A stretch of DNA of 64,000 nucleotides from an uncultured bacterium (GCA_938036315.1 CALHPK010000009.1:1-64000); one strand, 5' to 3'. Shown: positions 54,912 to 63,592, numbered from the stretch's first letter. The notes: a model not told the origin generated them from the letters alone. Numbers and translations are program-made.

Positions 54912-54950
54912 TCTGATTTTTATGAAAATTTCTACTTTGTAAAAATCAGA
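54912..54950. promoter_or_regulatory. 10-bp perfect inverted repeat upstream of the MaoC-like gene
   Basis: TCTGATTTTT and AAAAATCAGA are separated by a 19-base loop, about 50 bases before the MaoC-like start codon. It is AT-rich and may act as an operator or a weak terminator for mtaB. Confidence 0.4.
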
Positions 54951-54999
54951 CTCAAATAAATGATGTGATATGGAATTAATTTAGCTGACTATCTAAAGC

Positions 55000-55422
55000 A
55001 TGAGCTCTGAAGAGATAAAATTTTCAATGGATATAATTGGAGAAGATGGAGAATGGATTGAAGAAGAGTTCTGTACCAAAGATGTCGAAAAATTCTTAGA
55101 TGCAATAGGAGAAGATAAAGAGCTCCTCAAACAATTCCTTAACACAAGAGTTCTACCCCCAACATTCCTAACAATCTTCAGAAAAGGAAGACCAGATCCA
55201 AATATCCAAGGTTTCAAAACTTTTTTGCACGCAGAACAAGAATACGAAATATTTTCTACACCAAAATCAAATAAGGTAAGGTATAGAACCCGTATCGAAA
55301 ACATATACAAAAAACAAAGCAAAAAAACAGGAAAAGATATGATCTTTGTCGTCTTTGAAACCGAATTCTTCTCGGAAGGCGAAATCTTCGCAAAGGGAAA
55401 ATCCACACTCGTATTTCTGTAA
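55000..55422 (+). CDS. MaoC-like (FAS1-type dehydratase N-terminal) hotdog protein
   Basis: 140-residue single-hotdog protein. FLTIFRKGRPDPNIQGFKTF, LHAEQEYEIFSTPKSNKVRY, TRIENIYKKQSKKTGKDMIF and VVFETEFFSEGEIFAKGKST follow the pattern of MaoC_dehydrat_N domains, the first half of 3-hydroxyacyl dehydratases. The catalytic half (D-x4-H) is not seen here, so it may pair with a separate subunit or have another role. It lies about 100 bases upstream of panB on the same strand. Confidence 0.62.
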   Translation: MSSEEIKFSMDIIGEDGEWIEEEFCTKDVEKFLDAIGEDKELLKQFLNTRVLPPTFLTIFRKGRPDPNIQGFKTFLHAEQEYEIFSTPKSNKVRYRTRIENIYKKQSKKTGKDMIFVVFETEFFSEGEIFAKGKSTLVFL

Positions 55423-55518
55423 GTCTATATATAAATTAACAGAAAAATTTTACTGTATTATCCAGCGACACTAATTTTTACTGTGAGGCTGAGACCCCTG
55501 ACGGCTCAGACCTTAAAT

Positions 55519-56274
55519 ATGAGAACTGCTACAGATATAGTAAAACTCAAAGGACAGAAAAAGATAATAGCCCTGACATCGTACACTTACCTCTTTGCAA
55601 AAATAGTAGATGAATTAAGTGTTGTCGATATAATCCTTGTGGGAGATTCAATGTCACAGGTCCTGTTCGGAGAGAGAACTACAGCAACTATACCCCTTGA
55701 CATTATGATATGGTGTGCAAAAAGTGTCAGAAAAGCTGTCAAAAACGCTATGCTCGTGTTCGATATGCCATTCGGAACCTTCTACTCAAAAGAAGTTGCA
55801 CTCCAAAATGTAATAAAGGTCGTAAAAGAAACAGATGTAGATGCAGTAAAAATAGAAGGAGGCAGTGAAAAGGAAGAAATAATATCAGAAATCGTCGAGC
55901 TTGGGGTCCCGGTTATGGGGCACATAGGGCTACTACCTCAAAAGGTAAGAATCTCAGGATACAAGAAACAAGGAAAAACTGAGGATTCAGCTAAAAAAAT
56001 ACTCGAAGACGCAAGAGCAGTAGAACAAGCAGGAGCTTTCACGGTTGTTCTGGAAGCCGTAGAAGAAAACCTAAGCGAAAGGATAACAAAAGAGCTCAAA
56101 ATCCCAACAATAGGCATCGCCTCAGGAGATAAGTGTGACGGCAAAATCGCAGTCCTTGAAGATATAGTCGGGCTTACTCAACCACCACCTAAACACATCA
56201 AACCTTACGATAATCTCGCTCAGAAAATCAAAGAAATAGTTATAAACTACGCAAAAGAAAACGGAGGAGGATAA
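55519..56274 (+). CDS. panB: 3-methyl-2-oxobutanoate hydroxymethyltransferase
   Basis: First committed enzyme of pantothenate synthesis. The 251 residues have IIALTSYTYLFAKIVDELSV, DIILVGDSMSQVLFGERTTA (metal-binding Asp), VFDMPFGTFYS, VKIEGGSEKEEIISEIVELG, VPVMGHIGLLPQ and IGIASGDKCDGKIAVLEDIV. ATG at 55519 fits the family start better than the GTG at 55483. It is followed by panC after 28 bases and panD beyond. Confidence 0.92.
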   Translation: MRTATDIVKLKGQKKIIALTSYTYLFAKIVDELSVVDIILVGDSMSQVLFGERTTATIPLDIMIWCAKSVRKAVKNAMLVFDMPFGTFYSKEVALQNVIKVVKETDVDAVKIEGGSEKEEIISEIVELGVPVMGHIGLLPQKVRISGYKKQGKTEDSAKKILEDARAVEQAGAFTVVLEAVEENLSERITKELKIPTIGIASGDKCDGKIAVLEDIVGLTQPPPKHIKPYDNLAQKIKEIVINYAKENGGG

Positions 56275-56302
56275 GAAGAATAAAAACTATAAAAGAAAGG
56301 TT

Positions 56303-57271
56303 ATGAAAGTTATAAGAAATATAAAAAAAATGCAGAGCGAAGCAGAAAATCTCAGACTAAAAAAGAAAAAAATCGGATTTGTCCCAACTATGGGATATCT
56401 ACATAACGGGCACATAAGGCTAATCAAGGAAGCAAGAAAAATCTCCGATGTCGTAGTAGTTAGCATATTTGTCAACCCAAAGCAGTTTGGCCCCACAGAA
56501 GACTACGAGAGGTATCCCCGCAATGAAAAGAGAGATCTATGGATCTGCAAAACAGAAAATGTAGACTACGTTTTTATCCCGTCCGTGAAAGATATGTATC
56601 CGGTAGGATTCCAAACATATGTAGAAGTTGAAGAACTGGAAAAAACTATGTGCGGAGTTTCAAGACCTGGACACTTCAGAGGAGTTGCCACCGTCGTTTC
56701 AAAACTATTCAATATAGTAAAACCTCATTTTGCTTTTTTTGGACTCAAAGATTATCAGCAGGCTCTTATTGTGAAAAGAATGATAGAAGATTTGAATTTT
56801 GATATAAAAATAAAGTTTGTTGAAACAGTTAGAGAACCCGATGGATTAGCACTGTCATCAAGAAATTCTTATCTCTCACAAGACGAAAGAAAGATAGCTA
56901 GTTCTATACCAGAATCATTAGTCCTAGCTCAGAATCTGGTAAAACAAGGAGTAAAAGAAGTTCCTAAAATAGTCTCAAAAATCAAAGAAAAACTTGAAAG
57001 CGCCGGGGCAAAAGTAGATTATATTGAAGTTGTAGATCCGGATACATTGGAAAGATTGAAAATTGTGGAGAATGGGAGAAAATACCTTGTTGCTATTGCT
57101 TGTTTTGTTGGTAAAACACGTCTCATTGATAATTTCTTTTTCGACGGAAAGCGGCTCAGAAATTTTCCCAAAATAAAAAATCTCCAAGAAAATGAGGGAT
57201 TTATTAAAGATGTAAGCGCAGAAAATGGAGGTAAACATCATGAGGATACTTCTAAAGTCAAAAATACATAA
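56303..57271 (+). CDS. panC: Pantothenate synthetase
   Basis: ATP-dependent ligase joining pantoate and beta-alanine. Motifs are KIGFVPTMGYLHNGHIRLIK (HxGH), VSIFVNPKQFGPTEDYERYP, GHFRGVATVVSKLFNIVKPH, FGLKDYQQALIVKRMIEDLN and REPDGLALSSRNSYLSQDER (KMSKS-like SSRN). The 322 residues exceed the usual 280 by a C-terminal tail of about 40 charged residues, whose end overlaps panD by 32 bases. The body is intact; the tail may have been added by loss of an earlier stop. Confidence 0.95.
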   Translation: MKVIRNIKKMQSEAENLRLKKKKIGFVPTMGYLHNGHIRLIKEARKISDVVVVSIFVNPKQFGPTEDYERYPRNEKRDLWICKTENVDYVFIPSVKDMYPVGFQTYVEVEELEKTMCGVSRPGHFRGVATVVSKLFNIVKPHFAFFGLKDYQQALIVKRMIEDLNFDIKIKFVETVREPDGLALSSRNSYLSQDERKIASSIPESLVLAQNLVKQGVKEVPKIVSKIKEKLESAGAKVDYIEVVDPDTLERLKIVENGRKYLVAIACFVGKTRLIDNFFFDGKRLRNFPKIKNLQENEGFIKDVSAENGGKHHEDTSKVKNT

Positions 57272-57593
57272 TGCAGTTGTAACCGAGGCAAATATAAACT
57301 ATGAAGGCTCTATATCTATACCTGAAAATCTTATGGAAGAGGCAGATATTATAGAGGGTGAGCAAGTTCATGTCTACAATATAACCAATGGCGCAAGGTT
57401 TATAACTTATGCCATAAAAGACTATGACGCTAAGATAGCAGTAAATGGCGCAGCTGCAAAGCTCTGTTTCCCAGGTGACAGAATAATAATCGTCGCATTT
57501 GGAGTCTACTCAGAAGAAGAATCGAAAAATCATAAAGCGAAAATAGTAATAGTCGATAATCAGAACAGAATAATAAAAAAATATGAAAAATGA
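57240..57593 (+). CDS. panD: Aspartate 1-decarboxylase
   Basis: Pyruvoyl enzyme making beta-alanine for PanC. The 117 residues show MRILLKSKIHNAVVTEANIN, the self-cleavage site YEGSI (Gly23-Ser24, normally 24-25), and VHVYNITNGARFITYAIKDY then NGAAAKLCFPGDRIIIVAFG. ATG at 57240 is preceded by GGAGGT and lies inside the end of panC, so translation is coupled. It completes a compact panB-panC-panD operon. Confidence 0.96.
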   Translation: MRILLKSKIHNAVVTEANINYEGSISIPENLMEEADIIEGEQVHVYNITNGARFITYAIKDYDAKIAVNGAAAKLCFPGDRIIIVAFGVYSEEESKNHKAKIVIVDNQNRIIKKYEK

Positions 57594-57622
57594 TAAGCTC
57601 GGACTGAGTATGCTGATGAACT

Positions 57623-57678
57623 GAGTATGCTAAAATAGAGCCTCATATATGAGTATACTAAAATAGATCCCCATATAT
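57623..57678. repeat. 28-bp tandem duplication spanning the rmlB stop codon
   Basis: Two adjacent 28-base units (25 of 28 identical) begin GAGTATGCTAAAATAGAG (57623) and GAGTATACTAAAATAGAT (57651). The second holds the last codons (I-Y-G-D-L-F) and stop of rmlB on the minus strand; the first is an extra downstream copy that would encode I-Y-E-A-L-F and a stop. Confidence 0.85.
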
Positions 57679-58662
57679 TCTCCTTTTATGTTCCTCAAAC
57701 TCCGGAGAATTCCTAATCTTTTCCCATATATTTCTATTTTCAATGTACCACCTTATCGTTTTTTTTAGCCCTTCTTCAAATGTGGTCTTGGGCTTGAATT
57801 TTGTATGTTTCCCTATTTTTTCTGATTTCATCGCATATCGAAAATCATGCGCAGGTCTATCTTTCACAAATGTGATGAGTGAAGTTGGTTTCCCAAGTTC
57901 TTTCAGAATCATCTTAGCTACATCAATATTCCTTTTCTCTTGCCCGGCTCCCATATTGTATGTTTCCCCTTTGCGTCCCTTCAGAGCACAGGCAATCAAC
58001 CCCTCAGCACAGTCCTCTACGTAAAGCCAGTCCCTTACATTTCGACCAGTCCCGTATATTGGAATGGGCTTGTTATCAATCGCATTGGTTATGCATAGCG
58101 GAATGAATTTTTCAGGATACTGGTATGGGCCGTAGTTGTTCGATGGTCTGACAACAATCACTGGGACCTTGAACATATGAAAGTACGCCTGGGCAAGGAG
58201 ATCTCCAGCAGCTTTCGAAGCAGAATATGGCGAAGAAGGATTCATCGGCGACATCTCAGTAAAGTATCCCTTTTTTATCGAACCATAGACCTCATCGGTT
58301 GAAACATGAATGAAAACTCCAACACCACGCCTCCTTGCAACATCTAACAAAGTGTATGTCCCGAAAATATTTGTTCTGAGAAATTTCGGATGATCATATA
58401 TAGATCTATCCACATGAGATTCTGCCGCAAGATGGAAGACAATATCTAATCCCCTTGAGAAAATTTCATCTACAATACCTTCATCACAAATATCCCCCTT
58501 TATGAATTCAATCTTATCCTTTACCGGTAGTAGATTCTCCGGATTTCCAGCATATGTCAGGACATCAAGAACTATTACTTTTGATCGCGGCAGTTTTTCT
58601 ACAATCTTGTGAACAAGGTTGGAACCTATGAATCCCGCTCCTCCTGTTACTAAAATCCTCAT
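57658..58662 (-). CDS. rmlB: dTDP-glucose 4,6-dehydratase
   Basis: Makes dTDP-4-keto-6-deoxyglucose for rhamnose and other deoxysugars of LPS or glycans. The 334 residues contain RILVTGGAGFIGSNLVHKIV, VFHLAAESHVDRSIYDHPKF, VSTDEVYGSIKKGYFTE (catalytic region), PYSASKAAGDLLAQAYFHMF, VRPSNNYGPYQYPEKFIPLC and GRNVRDWLYVEDCAEGL. It is of normal length and well conserved. rmlA, rmlC and rmlD are not in the window. Its 3' end is tandemly duplicated. Confidence 0.94.
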   Translation of the reverse strand: MRILVTGGAGFIGSNLVHKIVEKLPRSKVIVLDVLTYAGNPENLLPVKDKIEFIKGDICDEGIVDEIFSRGLDIVFHLAAESHVDRSIYDHPKFLRTNIFGTYTLLDVARRRGVGVFIHVSTDEVYGSIKKGYFTEMSPMNPSSPYSASKAAGDLLAQAYFHMFKVPVIVVRPSNNYGPYQYPEKFIPLCITNAIDNKPIPIYGTGRNVRDWLYVEDCAEGLIACALKGRKGETYNMGAGQEKRNIDVAKMILKELGKPTSLITFVKDRPAHDFRYAMKSEKIGKHTKFKPKTTFEEGLKKTIRWYIENRNIWEKIRNSPEFEEHKRRIYGDLF

Positions 58663-58746
58663 GTGGATAATTCTATTGTAGAAGTTTTTTGATTTCGCTT
58701 TTCCAAGTTTTTGATTTTTCCAGTATCCCTCACTTGAGTCAGCTGA

Positions 58747-59832
58747 CTAAATTCTGACTTCTGATGAGAGAAAGAATTTGATTTTTTCTTTCGCATCCGG
58801 TATCTGAATATCCGACATTCTCCTTTGGATTTCATCCCTTATATCTTTGTGGAGTAGTTGAAAAAGGTTTACTTCAAATTTATTTAAGTTCGTCTGCTCA
58901 GCTATGAAGCAGGCATCTTTGAGCAAAGATATAGGATTTTTAAATTGGTGGTTTCCAGCTGAGTGGGGCAATGGAACGAATATAGCTGGCTTTCTGGCAA
59001 TAGCTACCTCAAAGACTGTCCCAGCTCCGCCCCTTGCTACTACGAAATCACACAATCCATAGTAATACCCCGGTCTTTCAGTAAAAGGGAAAACTTCTGC
59101 TTCAATCCCAATATCTCCGTAAAACTTTTGGGCTCTTTCATAGAAAAGATCTCCTGTCTGGTGGAAGATCCGAATTCTTGGGATGCTTCTACTGCTGGAA
59201 ATTATTTTCCTTAAAGCTTCGATAAAAAGGATGTTAAGTCCAACTGCACCTTGGCTCCCGCCTGATATAAAAATACTTACTTCCCCGTTTTTCTGCTCCT
59301 TGTTCTTCTGCTCGATCCCAAGCTGTAGGTCTTTGTTGAACTTTTCCCTTATGGGCAACCCAGTATATTTTATCTTTCTCCTCACAAATCTTGGAAACTC
59401 TGTATCCTTGAAAGAGACAAAAATTCCATCAGAAAGTACAGATAATATCTTGTTGGCGAGTCCTGGAACTGTATTTTGCTCATGTATGAAAACTTTCTTT
59501 TTCAAGATTTTTCCAGCAAGGCACACAGGACCGCTAACATATCCTCCAAAGCCTATAATCACATCAGGATTTATTGATTTTATGATGCTAAGCGCGGATT
59601 TTAAAGCTCCAAAGGATGACATTATCCCTTCGACAGCCTTCAGACCTTTCCCAGTAATTGGCTTTACCTCTATAAAAAACTTCCTACCCGGAATCTGATC
59701 AACAAATCTCTGCTCGACTTTTCTCGATCTGCTAGTTATGAAAAATACTTCTGAGTCCCCTACGGATTCAGCTAAAGCTATTGCAGGAACTATATGACCT
59801 CCCGTTCCTCCCGCTACTATGCATATTTTCAT
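58747..59832 (-). CDS. murG: UDP-N-acetylglucosamine--N-acetylmuramyl-(pentapeptide) pyrophosphoryl-undecaprenol GlcNAc transferase
   Basis: Makes lipid II at the cytoplasmic face of the inner membrane. The 361 residues hold the N-terminal loop VAGGTGGHIVPAIALAE, IGFGGYVSGPVCLAGKILKK, HEQNTVPGLANKILS, FISGGSQGAVGLNILF, VARGGAGTVFEVAIARKPAI and PLPHSAGNHQFKN. All key motifs are present. It is away from a dcw (mur/fts) cluster. A 12-bp palindrome AGTCAGCTGACT overlaps its stop codon. Confidence 0.95.
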   Translation of the reverse strand: MKICIVAGGTGGHIVPAIALAESVGDSEVFFITSRSRKVEQRFVDQIPGRKFFIEVKPITGKGLKAVEGIMSSFGALKSALSIIKSINPDVIIGFGGYVSGPVCLAGKILKKKVFIHEQNTVPGLANKILSVLSDGIFVSFKDTEFPRFVRRKIKYTGLPIREKFNKDLQLGIEQKNKEQKNGEVSIFISGGSQGAVGLNILFIEALRKIISSSRSIPRIRIFHQTGDLFYERAQKFYGDIGIEAEVFPFTERPGYYYGLCDFVVARGGAGTVFEVAIARKPAIFVPLPHSAGNHQFKNPISLLKDACFIAEQTNLNKFEVNLFQLLHKDIRDEIQRRMSDIQIPDAKEKIKFFLSSEVRI

Positions 59833-60027
59833 CTGAGATTTGCTCTGAATTTAGGAATTTTTCTCCAGAATTAAGTTAATACTAATTTTTCTTGATCATC
59901 CTTATTGAAGAACTTTAGGAATAGCTCTGATGTTGAAATTCATCCAGCTGTATATGTATATATATAAGATATTTCACAGGAATGAGTAACAAATAGCACC
60001 GGCATGATATGATAGAAATTTTAAGAT

Positions 60028-60993
60028 ATGGCAGAAAAACTAAAAAAAATCTTTCATAGAATAAGTGATATTGCAAAAATAGGTCTGCAGAAACTATATC
60101 CATCCTGTAGCATTTGTGTCGGGGACAAAGAGAATTTTTTTGTAGATTACTACAACTGCGGTAAAGAAAGTCTTTTTGACATTGCATCACTAACCAAACC
60201 AATAGCTGGGAGTTCTATAATTCTTTCACTTGATATTCTGTATCAAAAAATTGCGGATGTCCTTCCTCCTCCTGAGACGGACGAAGATGAAAAAAAGAAA
60301 ATAGAAGTAATTGATATTTTGGAACATAAAGGGGGGTTCCGTGCACATCTACCGCTCTTTGAAGGAGAAACTCCAGGGAAAAATACAAGAGAAAAAATAA
60401 TGAAAAAAGCCTGGAATGCTCCACTACAAAATAAACCAAAAGAAAAGACAATCTACAGCGACATAGGATTCATATGCCTTACATACTTTGTAGAGAATTT
60501 CACATCGAAAAGAGTAGATGAACTTTTCAATCGGATAAGATCAGAAATAGGAATGCAAAATACCTTCTTTTTCGAGAATATTCCAGAAAATAGGAAAAAA
60601 GACGTAATCCCTACATCGGATAATTTCCGAGTGCACGATGAAAACTCATTTTTTATGAATGGAGTTTCTTTACACGCAGGACTTTTCTCAAATGTAGAAG
60701 ATATAGCAAAATTCTGCATATACATCATACAAGAAAGAAAAGAAGATCTTAAAGAGGTCGGAGGCAAGGAATATCTTTTGGGATTTGATACATTCAGAAC
60801 TAACAGCAAAGTACTTCTTGGACATCTTGGGTTTACAGGATGTGGGTTCTGGATAGACATCAAGAAAGAAACCTATGCAATCTTCCTGACAAATAGAGTA
60901 TATCCTTCGGTAGGGAGGTATCCATCAAAAGCGCCCGAAGAGTTCCTAAAACTAAGAGAAAGTGTGTGGAAAACTCTTGCGTCCTGCGAGTAA
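60028..60993 (+). CDS. Beta-lactamase-family serine hydrolase
   Basis: 321-residue protein of the class C beta-lactamase/AmpH/esterase family. FDIASLTKPIAGSSIILSLD contains the SxxK nucleophile motif (SLTK). VIDILEHKGGFRAHLPLFEG matches the LLxHxSGL block, and TIYSDIGFICLTYFVENF contains YSD in place of YSN. No signal peptide is apparent. It could be a peptidase or esterase acting on cell-wall fragments, not an antibiotic-resistance enzyme; the substrate is unknown. A 15-bp tandem repeat follows a few bases after the stop. Confidence 0.78.
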   Translation: MAEKLKKIFHRISDIAKIGLQKLYPSCSICVGDKENFFVDYYNCGKESLFDIASLTKPIAGSSIILSLDILYQKIADVLPPPETDEDEKKKIEVIDILEHKGGFRAHLPLFEGETPGKNTREKIMKKAWNAPLQNKPKEKTIYSDIGFICLTYFVENFTSKRVDELFNRIRSEIGMQNTFFFENIPENRKKDVIPTSDNFRVHDENSFFMNGVSLHAGLFSNVEDIAKFCIYIIQERKEDLKEVGGKEYLLGFDTFRTNSKVLLGHLGFTGCGFWIDIKKETYAIFLTNRVYPSVGRYPSKAPEEFLKLRESVWKTLASCE

Positions 60994-60998
60994 GATGT

Positions 60999-61028
60999 GA
61001 AGTTGAAAAACTGGAAGTTGAAAAACTG
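60999..61028. repeat. 15-bp perfect tandem duplication
   Basis: GAAGTTGAAAAACTG occurs twice head to tail between the serine hydrolase and nuoI genes, beginning six bases after the hydrolase stop codon. Confidence 0.75.
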
Positions 61029-61056
61029 AAAGTCTGATAAATTGCCAAAATCCCAA

Positions 61057-61587
61057 ATGAAATTGCTAAAACACAAAAAACTCTCTAAAAAGCTAAATTT
61101 ATTTATTATGCTTGAAAAAGGATCCCCCACAGAAGCTACAGGAATAATAGCTCCCCCTGAGACCAGATACAAAAATGTTGAGAGAACACCATCTTTGACA
61201 GAAAATCTGTATGTTAAAGCTATTGAAGGATTTAAAGTTACCATAAAGAATCTTTTCCAAAAAAAAGTAACTATAAGGTATCCAGAGGAGAGAAAGGAGC
61301 TTCCAAAAGACTATAGAGGTAGACACTACCTCGATACAGAAAAATGTGTAGCATGTGAATTCTGCGCCGCTGCATGCCCTGTTAACATAATTTTTATCGC
61401 TGGGGAACCACATCCAGAAAAAATAAGGCATCCGCGCATCTTCAACATAGATATACTCAAGTGTATATTTTGCGGATACTGCGTTGAAGCCTGTCCAACC
61501 GGAGCATTGCAGATGACCGATGTCTATGAACTTTATTCACCAGAAAGATTCATCCTAACAATAGATGAACTTGCAAGAAAACCATAA
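61057..61587 (+). CDS. nuoI: NADH-quinone oxidoreductase subunit I-like ferredoxin
   Basis: 176-residue protein with two [4Fe-4S] motifs, CVACEFCAAACPVNIIF and CIFCGYCVEACPTGALQMTD, preceded by the subunit I pattern FKVTIKNLFQKKVTIRYPEE and GRHYLDTEKC. In complex I it links the peripheral arm to the membrane arm. No other nuo gene is present, so it stands alone. ATG at 61057 was chosen; ATG at 61108 is also possible and neither has a ribosome-binding site. Confidence 0.82.
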   Translation: MKLLKHKKLSKKLNLFIMLEKGSPTEATGIIAPPETRYKNVERTPSLTENLYVKAIEGFKVTIKNLFQKKVTIRYPEERKELPKDYRGRHYLDTEKCVACEFCAAACPVNIIFIAGEPHPEKIRHPRIFNIDILKCIFCGYCVEACPTGALQMTDVYELYSPERFILTIDELARKP

Positions 61588-61623
61588 AAACTAAAGTAAG
61601 CCCAGATCCTGATTCTAAAAGTT

Positions 61624-62736
61624 ATGCTATCTCCTCAAAGGATAGCAAGCTACATCATTATATCTTTATTCACCATAATAATCGTGATTGGTAACATAAA
61701 TATGTGGAGCATATCCAAAAAACTAGGAGACCATTCATATTTTGACAAGTACTCTCTCATATCTATTTTTTCTATATTATCATTTTTTATAGGGAATGTT
61801 ATAGGAAGGAAATCCTATAAACTGATTTTCTGGATCGGAGTAATAACCTTCATAACCGGTTTAGCTTTACTCATACTTGTTGATTTTTATGGGACAACAA
61901 TTTTTGGAGCAAAAAGGTGGGTATACATTGGTGGAATGAGCATTCAGCCAACCGAAATCATCAAAGTTCCTATAGCCATAATATCGGCTTATCTTTTGGC
62001 GTCATACCGTCCGTCGAAGTTTCTGCTAATCTCTCCTATTATTTTTATTATACCGATTGCGTTGATTGCTGATCAGCCCGATTATGGCTCAGCTCTGATA
62101 ATTTTCTTGATCTTCTACATATGCATAATCTTATCCGAAATACCATTAAAAATAACCCTATCTATATCCGCTATCATTTTAGTAATCTCACCAATAGTAC
62201 TTTGGAACTGGGGATTAAAGGAGTATCATAAAGAGAGAATAAGAGCTCTACTGAACCCAGAAGAAAATGTTCTGACTTCTGCATATCAGACAATACAATC
62301 TAAAATAGCAATAGCAACTGGGGGGCTCAAAGGAGTAGGATTTGCCCAGGGATATCATAGCAGTGGTAAATGGATACCGAACCTTCCTTCAGATTTTGCA
62401 TTCGTATCCATAGCAGAAGACTTCGGGTTTATAGGAGTATCTTTAACACTTATTCTACTGTTCGGATTCATAGCTTCCTTACTATATAAGGCATTCGTAT
62501 CGTCAAGTAGATTTCCTCAGCTCCTACTATCCATAACAGCTGGAATCCTTGCAGAACACACTACAATTAACCTTTCTATGCTTGTTGGAATCATTCCAGT
62601 TATAGGCATACCACTGACTTTGATCTCTCACGCAGGAACTCATAATGTATCAATTTCATTTCTAATTGGAATATGCTACGGAATTAGAGATGAAGAGAAA
62701 AGATTCAAATTTATTCACTATGACGAAATAAAATAA
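61624..62736 (+). CDS. rodA: Rod-shape SEDS peptidoglycan polymerase RodA
   Basis: 370-residue SEDS glycosyltransferase with about 10 helices. IFGAKRWVYIGGMSIQPTEI, IADQPDYGSALIIFLIFY and HKERIRALLNPEENVLTSAY match RodA/FtsW; so do QTIQSKIAIATGGLKGVGFA, LPSDFAFVSIAEDFGFIGV and NLSMLVGIIPVIGIPLTLIS. The usual PLPLISYGGS near the end is PLTLISHAGTH, losing the Tyr-Gly-Gly. It is RodA rather than FtsW by length and the QPD-x-G motif. It is separated from nuoI by 36 bases. mreB and pbp2 are not nearby. Confidence 0.88.
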   Translation: MLSPQRIASYIIISLFTIIIVIGNINMWSISKKLGDHSYFDKYSLISIFSILSFFIGNVIGRKSYKLIFWIGVITFITGLALLILVDFYGTTIFGAKRWVYIGGMSIQPTEIIKVPIAIISAYLLASYRPSKFLLISPIIFIIPIALIADQPDYGSALIIFLIFYICIILSEIPLKITLSISAIILVISPIVLWNWGLKEYHKERIRALLNPEENVLTSAYQTIQSKIAIATGGLKGVGFAQGYHSSGKWIPNLPSDFAFVSIAEDFGFIGVSLTLILLFGFIASLLYKAFVSSSRFPQLLLSITAGILAEHTTINLSMLVGIIPVIGIPLTLISHAGTHNVSISFLIGICYGIRDEEKRFKFIHYDEIK

Positions 62737-62881
62737 TAAGAATAAGAAAAGAAAGTTCACCCGCGTTCACCCGTCACCTAAATACGTAAAAAAAGTCAAA
62801 AAATAGTTAACTAAATTAATCATTTATAAAATAAACGTAAATATAAAATTATAAGATTATATCTATCAGGAGTATAGATGT

Positions 62882-63592
62882 ATGATATCTTCTAAAGAAA
62901 CAAAAGATCAGACTGGCTTTTCTCCTTTCAATCCTATATTTTTTGAGCAGGAGGCGGGAAGCAAAATCGTAGTACTTATAGATAAAATATCTAAAGTCTT
63001 AAGAAATAGTATGTGGGATAAAGTTCAAAAATACGACATCACAGCAACGCAGGGCTTTATTCTCGTATATCTTCTCTACAGTAGAGAAGAAAGAAGAAAT
63101 ATAAGTTCTATATCCGAAGACTTTAGAGTTTCAAAACCAACTATATCACGATCAGTTGATATACTTATTAACAAAGGTTTCATAGATAAAAAAGTAAATG
63201 AGAAAAACAAAAGGATTCACATCATCTCGCTAACTCCAAAAGGACTCGAAGTCGCGCAAGAACTATCCTCGTTCGCTACAGATATGGCAAAAATAGTATC
63301 CACAACTTTGACACCTAAAGAAAAGGGGAGTATAATTAAAGCTCTCCTGCTTTTAGCAAATAAACTCTGCAATGAGAAAATGATAGGGGAAATTAACTCA
63401 TGCGTAAGGTGTGCCTTTTTCTCTCAAGACTGGAAAACTGCAGATAATTTCTGGTGCTCAAAACTCAAAATCTTTCTCACAGTAGAAAATATAAGAATAG
63501 ACTGTCCATATTTTGAACCAATCCTGAAAAAAGAGGTAATAAGAAAAAGAGGGAGAAGAAAGGTAGCATCAGAGAAAAAATCTGAACTATGA
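62882..63592 (+). CDS. MarR-family regulator with C-terminal cysteine cluster
   Basis: 236-residue winged-helix regulator. The MarR core at about 25-160 has KYDITATQGFILVYLLYSRE, ISEDFRVSKPTISRSVDILI (recognition helix) and IDKKVNEKNKRIHIISLTPK (wing). A C-terminal extension at about 170-215 carries four Cys: CVRCAFFS, then FWCSKL, then IDCPYFEP. This C-x2-C-x14-C-x14-C set could bind an iron-sulfur cluster or zinc and sense redox or metal. The tail is basic (KKEVIRKRGRRKVASEKK). The 3' end is partly duplicated across the stop codon. The targets are unknown. Confidence 0.85.
   Translation: MISSKETKDQTGFSPFNPIFFEQEAGSKIVVLIDKISKVLRNSMWDKVQKYDITATQGFILVYLLYSREERRNISSISEDFRVSKPTISRSVDILINKGFIDKKVNEKNKRIHIISLTPKGLEVAQELSSFATDMAKIVSTTLTPKEKGSIIKALLLLANKLCNEKMIGEINSCVRCAFFSQDWKTADNFWCSKLKIFLTVENIRIDCPYFEPILKKEVIRKRGRRKVASEKKSEL

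Noticed and set aside
57225-57271. Frameshift between panC and panD
   Set aside because: The overlap is explained by a panC C-terminal tail and a panD start with its own GGAGGT; both domains are complete.
58737-58748. 12-bp palindrome AGTCAGCTGACT at the murG stop as a regulatory site
   Set aside because: It sits at a gene end with no neighbouring promoter; a chance palindrome or weak transcript-end hairpin is as likely.
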